Origin: Listeria immobilis
GTDB taxonomy: Bacteria > Bacillota > Bacilli > Lactobacillales > Listeriaceae
Direction: 5' to 3'
Assembly: GCF_014322765.1 (NCBI RefSeq)
Contig: NZ_JAASTZ010000003.1
Coordinates: 124,001 to 188,000, forward strand
DNA length: 64,000 bases
A program made the translations under genes and the position numbers. Within the stretch, counting starts at the first letter, position 1. Each line of letters starts with the position of its first letter. Below the pieces are notes generated by a model. That model was not told the origin of the DNA. It ran no database searches and was given only the letters and a program-made list of their open reading frames with translations. This document shows positions 40,148 through 49,199 of the stretch, piece by piece.

Positions 40148-41089
40148 TTAGTTGGAATCAAGTAATTTATCTACTATAATATCTAGCTGACCTTCAACGG
40201 CTAAAGGATCATAATAAAACATTGTATCAAAATCCATTTGGTAAACATTTCCTGCTTTATAGGTAGGTAAGTTTTTCCAAATTGGCGAATTCGTTAATTC
40301 TTGTAGTGTTTTTTCACCATCTTTCGCATCACTAGAGGAATTCTTTGTTATAAACATTCGATCTGCTGCATATTCAGGTAGAACTTCTAATGAAATCTTC
40401 TGCCAATCTTGACCGTCTAATACATCTTTTTTAATTTTTGCTGGTGCATTTAGTTCTAGGGCGTTATAAATTGCTTGACCACCACGTCCCATATTTTGAC
40501 CCATAACGTAAAAATCTTTATCTTGGACCTCATAAATACCAATAGTTTCATCCGCATCAAGTTTTCCAGCTAATTTTGCTTTTGCCGCTTTAGCCTTTTG
40601 ATGAAAACTATCAATCCATGCCTCTCCAGCTTTTTTTTCACCAACCAAATCAGCAATCTGGCGTACATCTTCTTCTACTGTTTTAGAAGTTGCATATGGA
40701 ATTAAAACAGTTGGCGCAATTTTAGACATTTGTTCGAACTCATCTTCTTTTGAAACAACAATTAAATCCGGTTTTAATTCTGCTACTTTTTCCGCAGAAA
40801 CAGGATCACCGATGTCTTCTATCCCAGCTATCTTTCCATTAAGAAATGGGTTTTCCAATTGTTTTTCTCTGGCACCAACTGGTTTTAAACCCAGTAAGAC
40901 AATATTTCCTAAGTATTCTGAAGCAACTATCCGTTTTGGATGCGCTGGTATTTCGACTTTTTCACCATTCGTCATTGTATAAGTACGCATTTCGACTTTT
41001 TCATTATCGGCCGATTTATTATTTCCACAAGCACCCATAACTCCTACAGTTAAAAGCACCATTAGTAACAAACTAATTCTTTTTTTCAA
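40148..41089 (-). CDS. fhuD: Iron-hydroxamate-binding lipoprotein FhuD
   Basis: A 313-residue substrate-binding lipoprotein. It has a signal peptide with lipobox VMGAC, the cysteine at residue 20 being the lipid attachment site. The mature part has the class III (periplasmic-binding, TroA/FhuD-like) features PKRIVASEYLGNIVLLGLKP and LKPDLIVVSKEDEFEQM. It starts with TTG at 41089 after AAGGGGGAAG. It binds ferric hydroxamate siderophores for FhuBGC and is controlled by a Fur-type promoter shared back to back with fhuC. Confidence 0.92.
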   Translation of the reverse strand: MKKRISLLLMVLLTVGVMGACGNNKSADNEKVEMRTYTMTNGEKVEIPAHPKRIVASEYLGNIVLLGLKPVGAREKQLENPFLNGKIAGIEDIGDPVSAEKVAELKPDLIVVSKEDEFEQMSKIAPTVLIPYATSKTVEEDVRQIADLVGEKKAGEAWIDSFHQKAKAAKAKLAGKLDADETIGIYEVQDKDFYVMGQNMGRGGQAIYNALELNAPAKIKKDVLDGQDWQKISLEVLPEYAADRMFITKNSSSDAKDGEKTLQELTNSPIWKNLPTYKAGNVYQMDFDTMFYYDPLAVEGQLDIIVDKLLDSN

Positions 41090-41108
41090 TATACTTCCCC
41101 CTTACAAT

Positions 41109-41123
41109 TGATAATGTTTCTCA
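41109..41123 (-). promoter_or_regulatory. Fur box of fhuDBG
   Basis: Minus strand TGAGAAACATTATCA matches the 7-1-7 Fur box TGATAATNATTATCA at 12 of 14 defined positions. It lies directly downstream of the fhuD -10. Confidence 0.75.
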
Positions 41124-41126
41124 ATT

Positions 41127-41155
41127 AGTATAGCGAAATATTTCATTTGATGCAA
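41127..41155 (-). promoter_or_regulatory. fhuDBG promoter
   Basis: On the minus strand TTGCAT, a 17-base spacer and TATACT. The fhuC promoter on the other strand has the same hexamers and spacing. Confidence 0.75.
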
Positions 41156-41175
41156 CTTGTTTTATTGACTAAGAC

Positions 41176-41204
41176 TTGCATTTTTGTTAGAAAAACTCTA
41201 TACT
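41176..41204 (+). promoter_or_regulatory. fhuC promoter
   Basis: On the plus strand TTGCAT (41176-41181), a 17-base spacer and TATACT (41199-41204), followed at once by a Fur box. Confidence 0.78.
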
Positions 41205-41211
41205 TAAGCAT

Positions 41212-41226
41212 TGAGAATGATTATCA
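41212..41226 (+). promoter_or_regulatory. Fur box of fhuC
   Basis: TGAGAATGATTATCA matches the 7-1-7 Fur box at 13 of 14 defined positions and lies across the predicted transcription start. Confidence 0.82.
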
Positions 41227-41252
41227 TTTTAATTGAAATTGGAGCGATAAAA

Positions 41253-42077
41253 ATGAAAGACTTGCATACCGATAATCTACAAATTTCCTACGATAAACGA
41301 ATCATTGTGGATAGTTTAGATATAGCCATTCCATCAAATAAAATAACTGCTCTAGTTGGAGCAAATGGTTCTGGGAAGTCCACTATATTAAAAACAATGT
41401 CCCGATTAATGAAACCAAGCCAAGGTGCGGTGTATTTAGACGGTAAAAGCATTCATAGTCAGCCAACCAAAGAAATCGCCAAGCAGTTAGCAATTTTACC
41501 TCAAAACCCTTCTGCTCCAGATGGTTTAACGGTTTTCGAATTAATTTCTTATGGCCGTTCTCCTCATCAAAGCAGTTTTAAATCCATTACTGCAAAAGAT
41601 CGAGAAATTATTTTCTGGTCGCTAAGAGTAACCAATTTAACCGAGTTTGCGGATCGTCCGATTGATAGTTTGTCAGGTGGACAGCGCCAAAGAGCTTGGA
41701 TTGCAATGGCCCTTGCTCAAGAGACAGATGTTTTATTTTTAGATGAACCAACGACATTCTTAGATATGACGCACCAATTAGATGTATTAAATTTACTCAA
41801 ACAATTAAACCAATCAGAAAACCGCACGATTGTTATGGTTGTACATGACTTAAATCATGCATCGCGATACGCCCATCACATGATTGCAATTAAAGCGGGA
41901 CAAGTAGTAGCTGAAGGAACGCCGGTTAGTGTAATGACCGAAGAAACATTGGAAGATGTCTTTAATATCAAAGCCGATATTTTAATTGATCCACGAAGCG
42001 GTGTCCCTCTTTGCCTGCCTTATGAAACTTGCAATGGTTGTGAAATTGTAAAGGAGCTTGATTCAATTGCCAAATGA
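41253..42077 (+). CDS. fhuC: Iron-hydroxamate ABC transporter ATPase FhuC
   Basis: ATPase subunit of the ferric hydroxamate importer, 274 residues from the ATG at 41253 (site GGAGCG). Walker A is GANGSGKST, the signature is LSGGQRQRAW, Walker B is VLFLDEPTTFLD, and the H-loop is VVHDLNHA. An in-frame start 14 codons upstream would place translation inside the Fur box, so it is rejected. It is divergent from fhuDBG and is followed by an overlapping ferredoxin-NADP reductase gene. Confidence 0.94.
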   Translation: MKDLHTDNLQISYDKRIIVDSLDIAIPSNKITALVGANGSGKSTILKTMSRLMKPSQGAVYLDGKSIHSQPTKEIAKQLAILPQNPSAPDGLTVFELISYGRSPHQSSFKSITAKDREIIFWSLRVTNLTEFADRPIDSLSGGQRQRAWIAMALAQETDVLFLDEPTTFLDMTHQLDVLNLLKQLNQSENRTIVMVVHDLNHASRYAHHMIAIKAGQVVAEGTPVSVMTEETLEDVFNIKADILIDPRSGVPLCLPYETCNGCEIVKELDSIAK

Positions 42078-43065
42078 TCTCTATGATGTGACCATTATCG
42101 GTGCAGGGCCTATTGGTCTTTTTGCTGCTTTTTATAGCGGTCTTCGGTCCATGAAGACGAAAATTATCGATGCCGAACCAGCTGTTGGTGGCAAAGTACG
42201 TTATTTTTTTCCTGGAAAAATTATTCGTGATATTGGTGGAATCCCTGCTATTACTGGTGCGGATCTAATAGCTAATTTAAAAGAACAAGCAGAGACTTTC
42301 CATCCAACCATTGTCTGTAATGAGCGTGTAGTAGACGTCACTAAGTTATCTAATGGCACTTTTCAATTAACTACTCAAAATGGGACAATCCATTTTTCTA
42401 AAACGATTGTTATCGCGACAGGTAGTGGTACTTTTGAAGTTAATCGCTTAGACGCTTTACATGCTGAAAATTTTCCTGACGCTATTTTCTATGATGTAAA
42501 AAATCTGGAACAGTTTCGTGACAAAGTTGTCGCTGTTTCTGGTGGCGGAAATTCTGCAATTGATTGGGCGCATACATTAGAGCCTATTGCAAAAGAAGTT
42601 CATTTAATATATCGTGGGGAAGATTTTAAAGCACATGAGGAGCGTGTAAAAGCCTTAAAAAGTTCCCGTGTTCAAATTCATATCCATCATGAAATGAGCG
42701 CTTTATTTGGAATTAACGACCGATTAACTGCTACGACACTTTACTGCAATCAAACAAACAGCACTAAAACTATTTCAACAGATGCCCTTTTTATCAATCA
42801 TGGTGTTAAAGTAGATTTAGGAACAATGGCTGAATGGGGCTTTACATTAACAGATTTTGGCATTCTTGTTGATGATGAAATGAAAACAACGATTCCAGGA
42901 ATTTTTGCTTGCGGAGATAGTGCTGCTTACCCGAGAAAAATTCGTATTATCGCAGCTGGTTTACATGAGGGTCCGATAGCAATTAATAGCGCAAAAAAAT
43001 ATTTAGAACCAAATGCTGCTGATGAAGCAATGATTAGTACGCATCACGAGAAATTTATTCATTAG
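42067..43065 (+). CDS. Ferredoxin-NADP reductase, TrxR-like type 2
   Basis: A 332-residue FAD/NADPH flavoprotein of the YumC/FNR type 2 family. FAD motif GAGPIGLFAAFYSGLRS is near the N-terminus and the NADPH motif VSGGGNSAIDWA in the middle; the CxxC of thioredoxin reductases is absent at its usual place, which fits FNR. FACGDSAAYPRKIRIIAAGLHEG binds FAD at the C-terminus. The TTG at 42067 has AAGGAG ten bases upstream and overlaps fhuC by 11 bases; a TTG three codons earlier is too close. Its link to fhuC suggests reduction of imported iron-siderophore or supply of reduced ferredoxin, which is inference. Confidence 0.9.
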   Translation: MPNDLYDVTIIGAGPIGLFAAFYSGLRSMKTKIIDAEPAVGGKVRYFFPGKIIRDIGGIPAITGADLIANLKEQAETFHPTIVCNERVVDVTKLSNGTFQLTTQNGTIHFSKTIVIATGSGTFEVNRLDALHAENFPDAIFYDVKNLEQFRDKVVAVSGGGNSAIDWAHTLEPIAKEVHLIYRGEDFKAHEERVKALKSSRVQIHIHHEMSALFGINDRLTATTLYCNQTNSTKTISTDALFINHGVKVDLGTMAEWGFTLTDFGILVDDEMKTTIPGIFACGDSAAYPRKIRIIAAGLHEGPIAINSAKKYLEPNAADEAMISTHHEKFIH

Positions 43066-43097
43066 TATTTTCATGATAGTTAGCATCATTTGAAATC

Positions 43098-43137
43098 AAA
43101 AAAGCATTCCATTATTTAAAACGGAATGCTTTTTGCT
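43098..43137 (+). terminator. Terminator of the fhuC-reductase transcript
   Basis: AAAAAGCATTCC pairs with GGAATGCTTTTT around a 12-base loop, 33 bases past the reductase stop. Confidence 0.9.
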
Positions 43138-43243
43138 TCATTCTACACCGATTAAGCGATTTACTTCTTATTTTTTCACTATAAGATAACTAAGTCCGAG
43201 TTTAATTTACATCGCACGACTGATAACATCTATTTTCTAAATA

Positions 43244-43252
43244 TGGTATGAT
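43244..43252 (+). promoter_or_regulatory. Possible extended -10 promoter for the XpaC/TelA operon
   Basis: TGGTATGAT gives an extended -10 about 170 bases upstream of the XpaC start. The gene-free stretch 43138-43421 otherwise shows only A/T-rich sequence. A second weaker candidate is TTGCTT-17-TAGAAA nearer the gene. Confidence 0.35.
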
Positions 43253-43421
43253 AAGGACAAATAAAGTACACTTTCTAAAACATAAAAATCCTTCAACTTG
43301 CCTAGTTACGAGATACTAAATATACTTAACTAGTAGATTGCTTGCAGTATCATTTGTTTTTAGAAAAATATACCTAGAAAAGCGGACCTTTCAAACAGGT
43401 ACTTAAAGGAGAAGATGTATA

Positions 43422-44081
43422 ATGACCGTTTTAAAAAAAATATTAGCATTCACTGGTTCCATTTTACTTGTCATTATTTTGGGTGGTATTCTTACTTCCA
43501 TTATCCAAAGTGGCTTGATAATTGCAGCAATCACAATAGCTGTTGCAGCTGTCCTATTTTTCTTTTCATCCAAAGCTGGGGATCGCGCACAAATGATTGC
43601 CACTGGGTTAACTAAAAAAGAATATAAATATATTCGCACCAACTTAGAAGAAGCTCGTGTGAAAATAATCCGCCTTCAAAAAATCATGACACAAAATAAG
43701 GCTCTCTATTCATTCCAAGAGCGCAATAAAACACTTTTACTTACAAAACGGATTTACGGTATCGTAAAAGAAGATCCAAAGCGTTTTTATGAAGCAGAAG
43801 ATTTCTTTTTCTCCCACCTTGATTCTTTGGTAGAACTTACGGAAAAATATGCTTTCTTAGAAAAACAACCTGTCAAAGACAAAAAAATCTACCAAACACT
43901 TTCTGATACGCGCACACTTTTAAATGATTTAAGTCGTGTTATTGAAAAGGATTTATTTACGCTCTTAAATCAAGATGTAAACAACCTTGATTTCGAATTA
44001 GAAGTAGCAAAAAACTCCATTTCCAAACAGAAAAAGAAACTCGAAAGGGGTACAAAAGATGACCGAGAAAAAGCCAAGTGA
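43422..44081 (+). CDS. XpaC-like membrane protein
   Basis: A 219-residue protein with two N-terminal hydrophobic segments (about 7-27 and 30-48) and a helical, charged cytoplasmic remainder. It matches the XpaC family (named 5-bromo-4-chloroindolyl phosphate hydrolysis protein, although the enzymatic role is doubtful). In Bacillus xpaC is next to yaaN (TelA family), and here too the next gene is a TelA homologue overlapping by 23 bases. The ATG has AAAGGAGAAG upstream. Confidence 0.82.
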   Translation: MTVLKKILAFTGSILLVIILGGILTSIIQSGLIIAAITIAVAAVLFFFSSKAGDRAQMIATGLTKKEYKYIRTNLEEARVKIIRLQKIMTQNKALYSFQERNKTLLLTKRIYGIVKEDPKRFYEAEDFFFSHLDSLVELTEKYAFLEKQPVKDKKIYQTLSDTRTLLNDLSRVIEKDLFTLLNQDVNNLDFELEVAKNSISKQKKKLERGTKDDREKAK

Positions 44082-45258
44082 AGAAACGAATGAATTAAAA
44101 GACTTAGTAATTGAAAAAGAATTTAACCAGACGTTAGATGATCTTCTTGCTAACCCTTTTGGAACGGATGGTGCATCTGCAGCAAGTATTGTTAATAACG
44201 AAACAGATGCAGCTCCTCGTTTAGTAGATATGCTAACGGAAACAAACAAAAAACAAGCACTCGAATTATCGAAACAAATAGAACCAGGTAACCAAGCTGC
44301 AATTCTTGGATACGGTGCGCCTGCTCAAGCTAAACTGCATGACTTTTCGCATTCAATGCTTGCTCATGTGCAAAAACAAGATGTTGGTCCAATTGGAGAT
44401 ATTATTAGTGATTTAATGTATCGCCTACAAGAAGCAGATCCCGACGAATTAGCTGCTCGCAACAAAAATGTTTTCACAAAAATGTTCCACCGAGTAAAAC
44501 AATCCATCAATGAAATTACTTCTAAATATCAAAAAATTGGTACCCAAATAGACCGCATCGCGTTGAAACTGGAACACTCCAAAAAGCGTTTAATAGAAGA
44601 TAATTCTTTCTTAGAACAGCTTTATGATAAAAATAAAGATTATTTCCAAGCACTTAATATTTATATTGCTGCTGGAGAATTGAAATTAGAAGAAATTAAT
44701 ACGAAAATGCTCCCAGAACTTCGCAAAAAAGCCGAGCAAACTGGCGACCAAATGGATTATCAAGAAGTAAATGACTTAACGCAATTTGCAGATCGACTTG
44801 ATAAACGGGTGTATGATTTACGATTAAGTCGTCAAATCACCATCCAACAAGCTCCGCAAATCCGCTTAATTCAAAATACAAACCAAGCACTTGCAGAAAA
44901 AATCCAGTCATCCATTATGACTGCCATTCCATTATGGAAAAACCAAGTAGCCATAGCGCTTACCCTACTTCGTCAACAACAAGCTGTAGCAGCTCAACGT
45001 CAAGTTTCTGAAACAACTAATGAGCTGTTAAAACGAAATGCTGATATGTTAAAAACAAATGCTATCGAAACAGCGCGCGAAAATGAAAGGGGTATTGTCG
45101 ACATCGAAACCCTGAAAGAAACACAATCTAGCTTAATTGAAACTTTACAAGAAACGCTTAAAATCCAACAAGAAGGCCGTGCTAAACGTGCCGTAGCAGA
45201 AAAAGAACTTGTAACTATGGAACAAGAACTAAAAGAACGTTTACTTGAAATGAAATAA
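44059..45258 (+). CDS. TelA/YaaN-family toxic anion resistance protein
   Basis: A 399-residue soluble, almost wholly helical protein matching the TelA family. Characteristic stretches include [20 protein letters not shown] and [18 protein letters not shown]. Members are linked to tellurite and antimicrobial tolerance; a L. monocytogenes homologue (I recall lmo1967) has been tied to nisin and antibiotic tolerance. Mechanism is unknown. Translation is coupled to xpaC by the overlap; GAAAGGGG precedes the ATG. Confidence 0.9.
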   Translation: MTEKKPSEETNELKDLVIEKEFNQTLDDLLANPFGTDGASAASIVNNETDAAPRLVDMLTETNKKQALELSKQIEPGNQAAILGYGAPAQAKLHDFSHSMLAHVQKQDVGPIGDIISDLMYRLQEADPDELAARNKNVFTKMFHRVKQSINEITSKYQKIGTQIDRIALKLEHSKKRLIEDNSFLEQLYDKNKDYFQALNIYIAAGELKLEEINTKMLPELRKKAEQTGDQMDYQEVNDLTQFADRLDKRVYDLRLSRQITIQQAPQIRLIQNTNQALAEKIQSSIMTAIPLWKNQVAIALTLLRQQQAVAAQRQVSETTNELLKRNADMLKTNAIETARENERGIVDIETLKETQSSLIETLQETLKIQQEGRAKRAVAEKELVTMEQELKERLLEMK

Positions 45259-45270
45259 TGTCACATAAAT

Positions 45271-45313
45271 AACGCAAAAACCACTCCTTTTTAAGAAGTG
45301 GTTTTTGTGTTAT
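45271..45313. terminator. Bidirectional terminator between telA and the creatininase gene
   Basis: The near-symmetric stem TAACGCAAAAACCACT...AGTGGTTTTTGTGTTA has T-rich ends in both directions. It ends the two converging operons and overlaps the creatininase-gene stop. Confidence 0.9.
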
Positions 45314-46053
45314 TTAGTGAAATATTCATAGCCTTCTAAAACAAGTTCTGCCATTTTATTAGCAAAAATCTGCTCCATTTTTTTACCTTTTTCTTCTGTA
45401 GCAAGACTTGCATCTCCGTACACCCCACTCTTACTCAAGTCTCCTAATGAAATAGTTGTTTTTCCATATAATACAGGTTTTTCTGGATACTCTTTTACTG
45501 CTTTATCCATTGTCACTAGTTCTTTTTTAGTTGCTAGCATAAGAGAAGTTTCAAACTCACACGCATGAATCATTCCATACCAAGGTTCTGACTCACAATT
45601 CGTTGCCATTACCTCTGAAAGTGACGGATAGAATAAATACAGGACAGGCATATCTAGTTCATCCGCTAATTCACGAACAGCATATTTCATAGAGCTATTA
45701 TTCGAATCGTGTCCATTTATTAGTACAAGCATTTTTACGCCATATCTTGACACACTATGCGCTACATCTTTAATAATAGCTTCTACATGATGCTGCTGAA
45801 TAGAGATTGTTCCTGGTATATCCCGCCATACCCATGAATACCCAAATGGCATAGTCGGAATAACTACTGCACCTGTTTTTTCAGAAACTATGTTAGCAAG
45901 GTTTTCTGCTAAAAAAATATCTACCCCGAGTGGCAAATGATGTCCATGTTGTTCAGTCGCTCCAAGTGGTAAAATGGCTACAGGAAAATCCGCTAATGCT
46001 TGTTGTACCTCATCTCGCGTCATATTAATTATTTTTTTGGCTGATTGCGTCAT
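45310..46053 (-). CDS. Creatininase-family amidohydrolase
   Basis: A 247-residue protein. Metal ligands fall at E34, H36 and D45 (ATEQHGHHLPLGVDIF), exactly the numbering of Pseudomonas creatininase, followed by NGHDSNNS (H115) and HACEFETS (E168 region, with C165 where glycine is usual). Family members hydrolyse cyclic amides or related rings. Creatinine itself is unlikely here: it is the last gene of a PTS operon with a lactonase-like hydrolase and an aldolase, so the substrate is probably a carbohydrate derivative. The ATG has AGGATGG upstream. Confidence 0.88.
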   Translation of the reverse strand: MTQSAKKIINMTRDEVQQALADFPVAILPLGATEQHGHHLPLGVDIFLAENLANIVSEKTGAVVIPTMPFGYSWVWRDIPGTISIQQHHVEAIIKDVAHSVSRYGVKMLVLINGHDSNNSSMKYAVRELADELDMPVLYLFYPSLSEVMATNCESEPWYGMIHACEFETSLMLATKKELVTMDKAVKEYPEKPVLYGKTTISLGDLSKSGVYGDASLATEEKGKKMEQIFANKMAELVLEGYEYFTK

Positions 46054-46065
46054 TACTCATCCATC

Positions 46066-46674
46066 CTATCTTTGAAAAGCTTTTGCATTTGCTCTTATTT
46101 TGTCCAGCATTTCTCTCGTTGCCCCGCGAGGAACTAGTTCACTCCCAATAGCATAAGAGTCACACCCTGCTGCTGCGTATTCTTCCTTATTTCTCGCATT
46201 TACTCCACCAACTGCCATTAAATGGATATCTGGAAATGGTCCTCTTAAACTTTTAACGTAGGTTGGTCCAAGCTCTCCAGCTGGAAACAATTTAAAAATT
46301 TCGACGCCTAATTGTAACCCTTCAATAATTTCTCCCGGTGAAAAAACTCCTGGAAAAATGGCTATTCCTTGTCGTTTGCTTTCTTTAATTATATTTTTCT
46401 CAAAACCTGGTGTAATAATAAATGTCGCGCCTGCTTGTTGCACTTTTTTTATTTGTTCTAGATAGACAACGGTACCTGCTCCAAGTGTTAATTGTTCTTT
46501 TGAATAGTGTTGGCTTAATGCTTCTAGACACCCTAACCCCTTTGCTTCATTACTAAGCGAAACCTCAAGCGTTGTAATCCCCTCATCTATTAAAACTTCC
46601 ACAATGGGAATGATATCCACTGGGTCCACATCACGAATTATGGCCATGATTTCATTTTTTTCGATGGTTATCAA
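46066..46674 (-). CDS. KDPG/KDPGal-type aldolase
   Basis: A 202-residue class I aldolase starting at a TTG (46674) six bases after AAAGGAGGGG; the frame opens 11 codons earlier inside the previous gene. Schiff-base lysine K128 lies in IFKLFPAGELG and E37 in TLEVSLSNEA. The usual KDPG-aldolase TLRT arginine is replaced (SLSN), which resembles KDPGal (DgoA) enzymes more, so the substrate is probably not 6-phosphogluconate-derived KDPG. No dehydratase is adjacent. Confidence 0.87.
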   Translation of the reverse strand: MITIEKNEIMAIIRDVDPVDIIPIVEVLIDEGITTLEVSLSNEAKGLGCLEALSQHYSKEQLTLGAGTVVYLEQIKKVQQAGATFIITPGFEKNIIKESKRQGIAIFPGVFSPGEIIEGLQLGVEIFKLFPAGELGPTYVKSLRGPFPDIHLMAVGGVNARNKEEYAAAGCDSYAIGSELVPRGATREMLDKIRANAKAFQR

Positions 46675-46688
46675 ACGTATCCCCTCCT

Positions 46689-47606
46689 TTAAAATTTTGC
46701 TAACCAATTAGCTGGATTTTCATAAAAGATTGCGTTAATCTCTTTTTCACTAACACCCTCTTCTAATAATCTAGGAATAAATTTAGTTTTTATATAACGG
46801 AAACCTGGTCCTCCGCCATAAGCATGCAGATAACTTTTTCTCCCCATATCACCAGAAATAAGTAGTTTATCTCCAAAGCCATGTTCAAGCATATTTTTCA
46901 CTAAATCAACCCGTGTGCTATCTGGATAATATTTTACTTTGCCACACCCATCAAATTGTACATAAGCACCTTTTTCAGCGAGTTTTAAATGATAGTATGG
47001 GTCGGCATTACGATCACTATGCCCAACTGCAACCAATTCTAAATTAACACCTTCTTCTTCTAAAATGGCTAACATCTCTTGTCCCATTGTTCCAGCTTCT
47101 GTATGCAACCAGATAGGCGCACCGGTTTCTTTTTGTGCCCAAGCAACCGCACGAGTTACTTTTTCTTCTAAAGGATGAATCAAATTGTACCAAGAACCAG
47201 ATTTTAAGATTCCTGCTCTAGCATCTGACCCATCCATTCCTTTTTCAATATCATGAATTAATCGATCGGTAATTTGTTGGATGGATTCTTCTCGTACCCA
47301 ATCTGGAAAATAAATATGCTTATTAAATCCGGTTACACCTAAAACATTGACCCCCGACTCTTCGGACATGGATTTTAATTTATTCCCATCGCGGCCGTAA
47401 TCAAGCGTCGAAGCATCTACTAATGTTTTTCCACCAATAGAATGAAATGTTTTTAATTCCTCTAAAGATGCAGCATAATTTGTTAACTCAAAATCACGAT
47501 CTTTTTGAACTGGGGGTGGGCAACACCATAAATGTTCATGTGAATACGTAAACCCCAAGCTTTCTTTAGAAATATCACCAAGTACTGTTCTGATTTTCTT
47601 TTCCAT
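46689..47606 (-). CDS. Phosphotriesterase-family hydrolase (probable sugar-lactonase)
   Basis: A 305-residue amidohydrolase-superfamily protein. Metal ligands are H23 and H25 (SHEHLWCC), a probable bridging lysine K135, H168 (IWLHTEAG), H196 (VGHSDR) and D253 (SGDMGRKSY). Listeria and other Firmicute members of this family studied so far are lactonases for phosphorylated aldono-lactones (for example Lmo2620), not organophosphate esterases. Its place directly after a PTS transporter fits hydrolysis of a sugar-lactone phosphate. The ATG has AAAGGAGAT upstream. Confidence 0.85.
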   Translation of the reverse strand: MEKKIRTVLGDISKESLGFTYSHEHLWCCPPPVQKDRDFELTNYAASLEELKTFHSIGGKTLVDASTLDYGRDGNKLKSMSEESGVNVLGVTGFNKHIYFPDWVREESIQQITDRLIHDIEKGMDGSDARAGILKSGSWYNLIHPLEEKVTRAVAWAQKETGAPIWLHTEAGTMGQEMLAILEEEGVNLELVAVGHSDRNADPYYHLKLAEKGAYVQFDGCGKVKYYPDSTRVDLVKNMLEHGFGDKLLISGDMGRKSYLHAYGGGPGFRYIKTKFIPRLLEEGVSEKEINAIFYENPANWLAKF

Positions 47607-47629
47607 TCTAATCCATCTCCTTTATTATT

Positions 47630-48898
47630 TTAAAGCGCAATACCAAACAATACTCCGATTAGGCGAATAATTACTATAACGATAATTGCATCTGTTGAGG
47701 CAAACCATAGCCCTTGAATACCATAACCGTCTAATCCTAATATCGGGTAAGCAATTGCAACAATCATTTGGAAAACAAATCCAAGTAAAAAACCAGCAAT
47801 AATCGCTCCACGTCTTCCTCCCATAGCATTACCAAATACTCCAGCTGCACCTCCCATAAAGAACAACCCAATTACTGAAGGTAGTACCACAACTGGCATC
47901 ATTGTCGAAATCAGTGTTGCTCCAAGTCCACCAACTACTGCACATAAAAAGCCAATCGTTGTTGCTGTTGGTGCAAATGAGTAAAAAATGGGTACATCTA
48001 GTGCAGGAATTGCTCCAGGAACAATTTTTTCGCTAATCCCTTTAAATGCTGGAACGAGCTCACCTAAAAACATTCGTACGCCTTGAAGTAGTATTAATAT
48101 TCCGACAACAAAAGTAAATGCTTGCAATATTGCGAATAATACATCGCTTTGTGTCCCTGCTAATTCTCTCATTACAGGCTCATCTACAAAGAAGGAAGTG
48201 AAGATGTAAATTACCGCCATCACAATTCCCATTAATACGGACATTTCCTTTAAAAAGTCTAATTTCTTTGGTACTTTTATATCTTCCGTAGATTTTGCTT
48301 TATTTCCAAATTTACCACCAATCCATCCTGTTGACCATACTAGTGAACTTCCCCAGAAACCAAAACCGACATTATCATTACCAGTTACTTTACGTACAAA
48401 TGGTTGAGCTAAGGCAGGGAAGACAATGCTTGAAATCCCTTGAGCAATGGAACCGAATAGAATTATTTGCCAGCTGCTAAAGCCCATTTGATCAAATACG
48501 ATTGCCATAGTAGCCGCAAATGAAAACATCATATGACCAGTTAAAAAGATATATTTCCATCTAGTCGTTCGAGCAAGAATAACATTAATAATAAAACCAA
48601 ATACGAGAATTAAAGATGTTTCTGTTCCTAAAACTTGCTGTACTGCGGCAGCAATTGCATTATCTTCTGCAACCACCCCTTTTAATTGGAAGGCATTTTC
48701 AAACATTGTACTAAAAGGTATTAAACTTCCAACAATAATTGCTGATCCTTGTTGTAACATAATAAAGCCAAAAATAGTTTTAAGTGTTCCTTTGATAATA
48801 TCCGAGCTTGTTTTTCGTAAAGCAATTAATCCAATGGCTGCGATGATTCCTAATATAAATGCTGGTGTAGATAAAATTTCTGTGATGAAAGTGAGCAT
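47630..48898 (-). CDS. PTS transporter subunit IIC, ascorbate (UlaA/SgaT) type
   Basis: A 422-residue polytopic membrane protein with about eleven hydrophobic segments, matching the EIIC-GAT/UlaA family (FGFIMLQQGSAIIVGSLIPF and FWGSSLVWSTGWIGGKFG). With the IIA and IIB genes directly upstream it forms a complete ascorbate-family PTS permease. The family also transports substrates other than ascorbate, and no ula catabolic genes (UlaG, UlaD) are here. The ATG has AAAGGAGG upstream. Confidence 0.9.
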   Translation of the reverse strand: MLTFITEILSTPAFILGIIAAIGLIALRKTSSDIIKGTLKTIFGFIMLQQGSAIIVGSLIPFSTMFENAFQLKGVVAEDNAIAAAVQQVLGTETSLILVFGFIINVILARTTRWKYIFLTGHMMFSFAATMAIVFDQMGFSSWQIILFGSIAQGISSIVFPALAQPFVRKVTGNDNVGFGFWGSSLVWSTGWIGGKFGNKAKSTEDIKVPKKLDFLKEMSVLMGIVMAVIYIFTSFFVDEPVMRELAGTQSDVLFAILQAFTFVVGILILLQGVRMFLGELVPAFKGISEKIVPGAIPALDVPIFYSFAPTATTIGFLCAVVGGLGATLISTMMPVVVLPSVIGLFFMGGAAGVFGNAMGGRRGAIIAGFLLGFVFQMIVAIAYPILGLDGYGIQGLWFASTDAIIVIVIIRLIGVLFGIAL

Positions 48899-48913
48899 CG
48901 TAATCCTCCTTTT

Positions 48914-49195
48914 TTATGAAGCAAAATATAGTTTTATAATAGGTAACACTTTTTCTTCAATTTCTTTTTTATCAAGAATGTTGATAATCGGGATAACTTT
49001 TGCTGATTCACCTGCTAATTCTGCAGCTATTTCACTGGAAGCAACAATCGCATCACAAGTCCTTCCTTTGGCACTACTTAAATCAGTGGCCTCTCCGTCT
49101 ACTTTATAACCGTGTTTTTTCGCCATATCTTGAATTTCCATCAATAACATCAAACTTGTTCCAAAACCCATTCCACAAACTGTTAAAATTTCCAT
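48914..49195 (-). CDS. PTS transporter subunit IIB, ascorbate/lactose-type P-loop
   Basis: A 93-residue phosphocarrier from the ATG at 49195 (AAGGAGGATTAAG upstream). The phospho-cysteine is C7 in VCGMGFGTSLML. It carries phosphate from IIA to the incoming sugar bound by IIC. The gap to the IIA gene is four bases. An in-frame start 17 codons earlier lies inside the IIA gene and is rejected. Confidence 0.9.
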   Translation of the reverse strand: MEILTVCGMGFGTSLMLLMEIQDMAKKHGYKVDGEATDLSSAKGRTCDAIVASSEIAAELAGESAKVIPIINILDKKEIEEKVLPIIKLYFAS

Positions 49196-49199
49196 AAAC

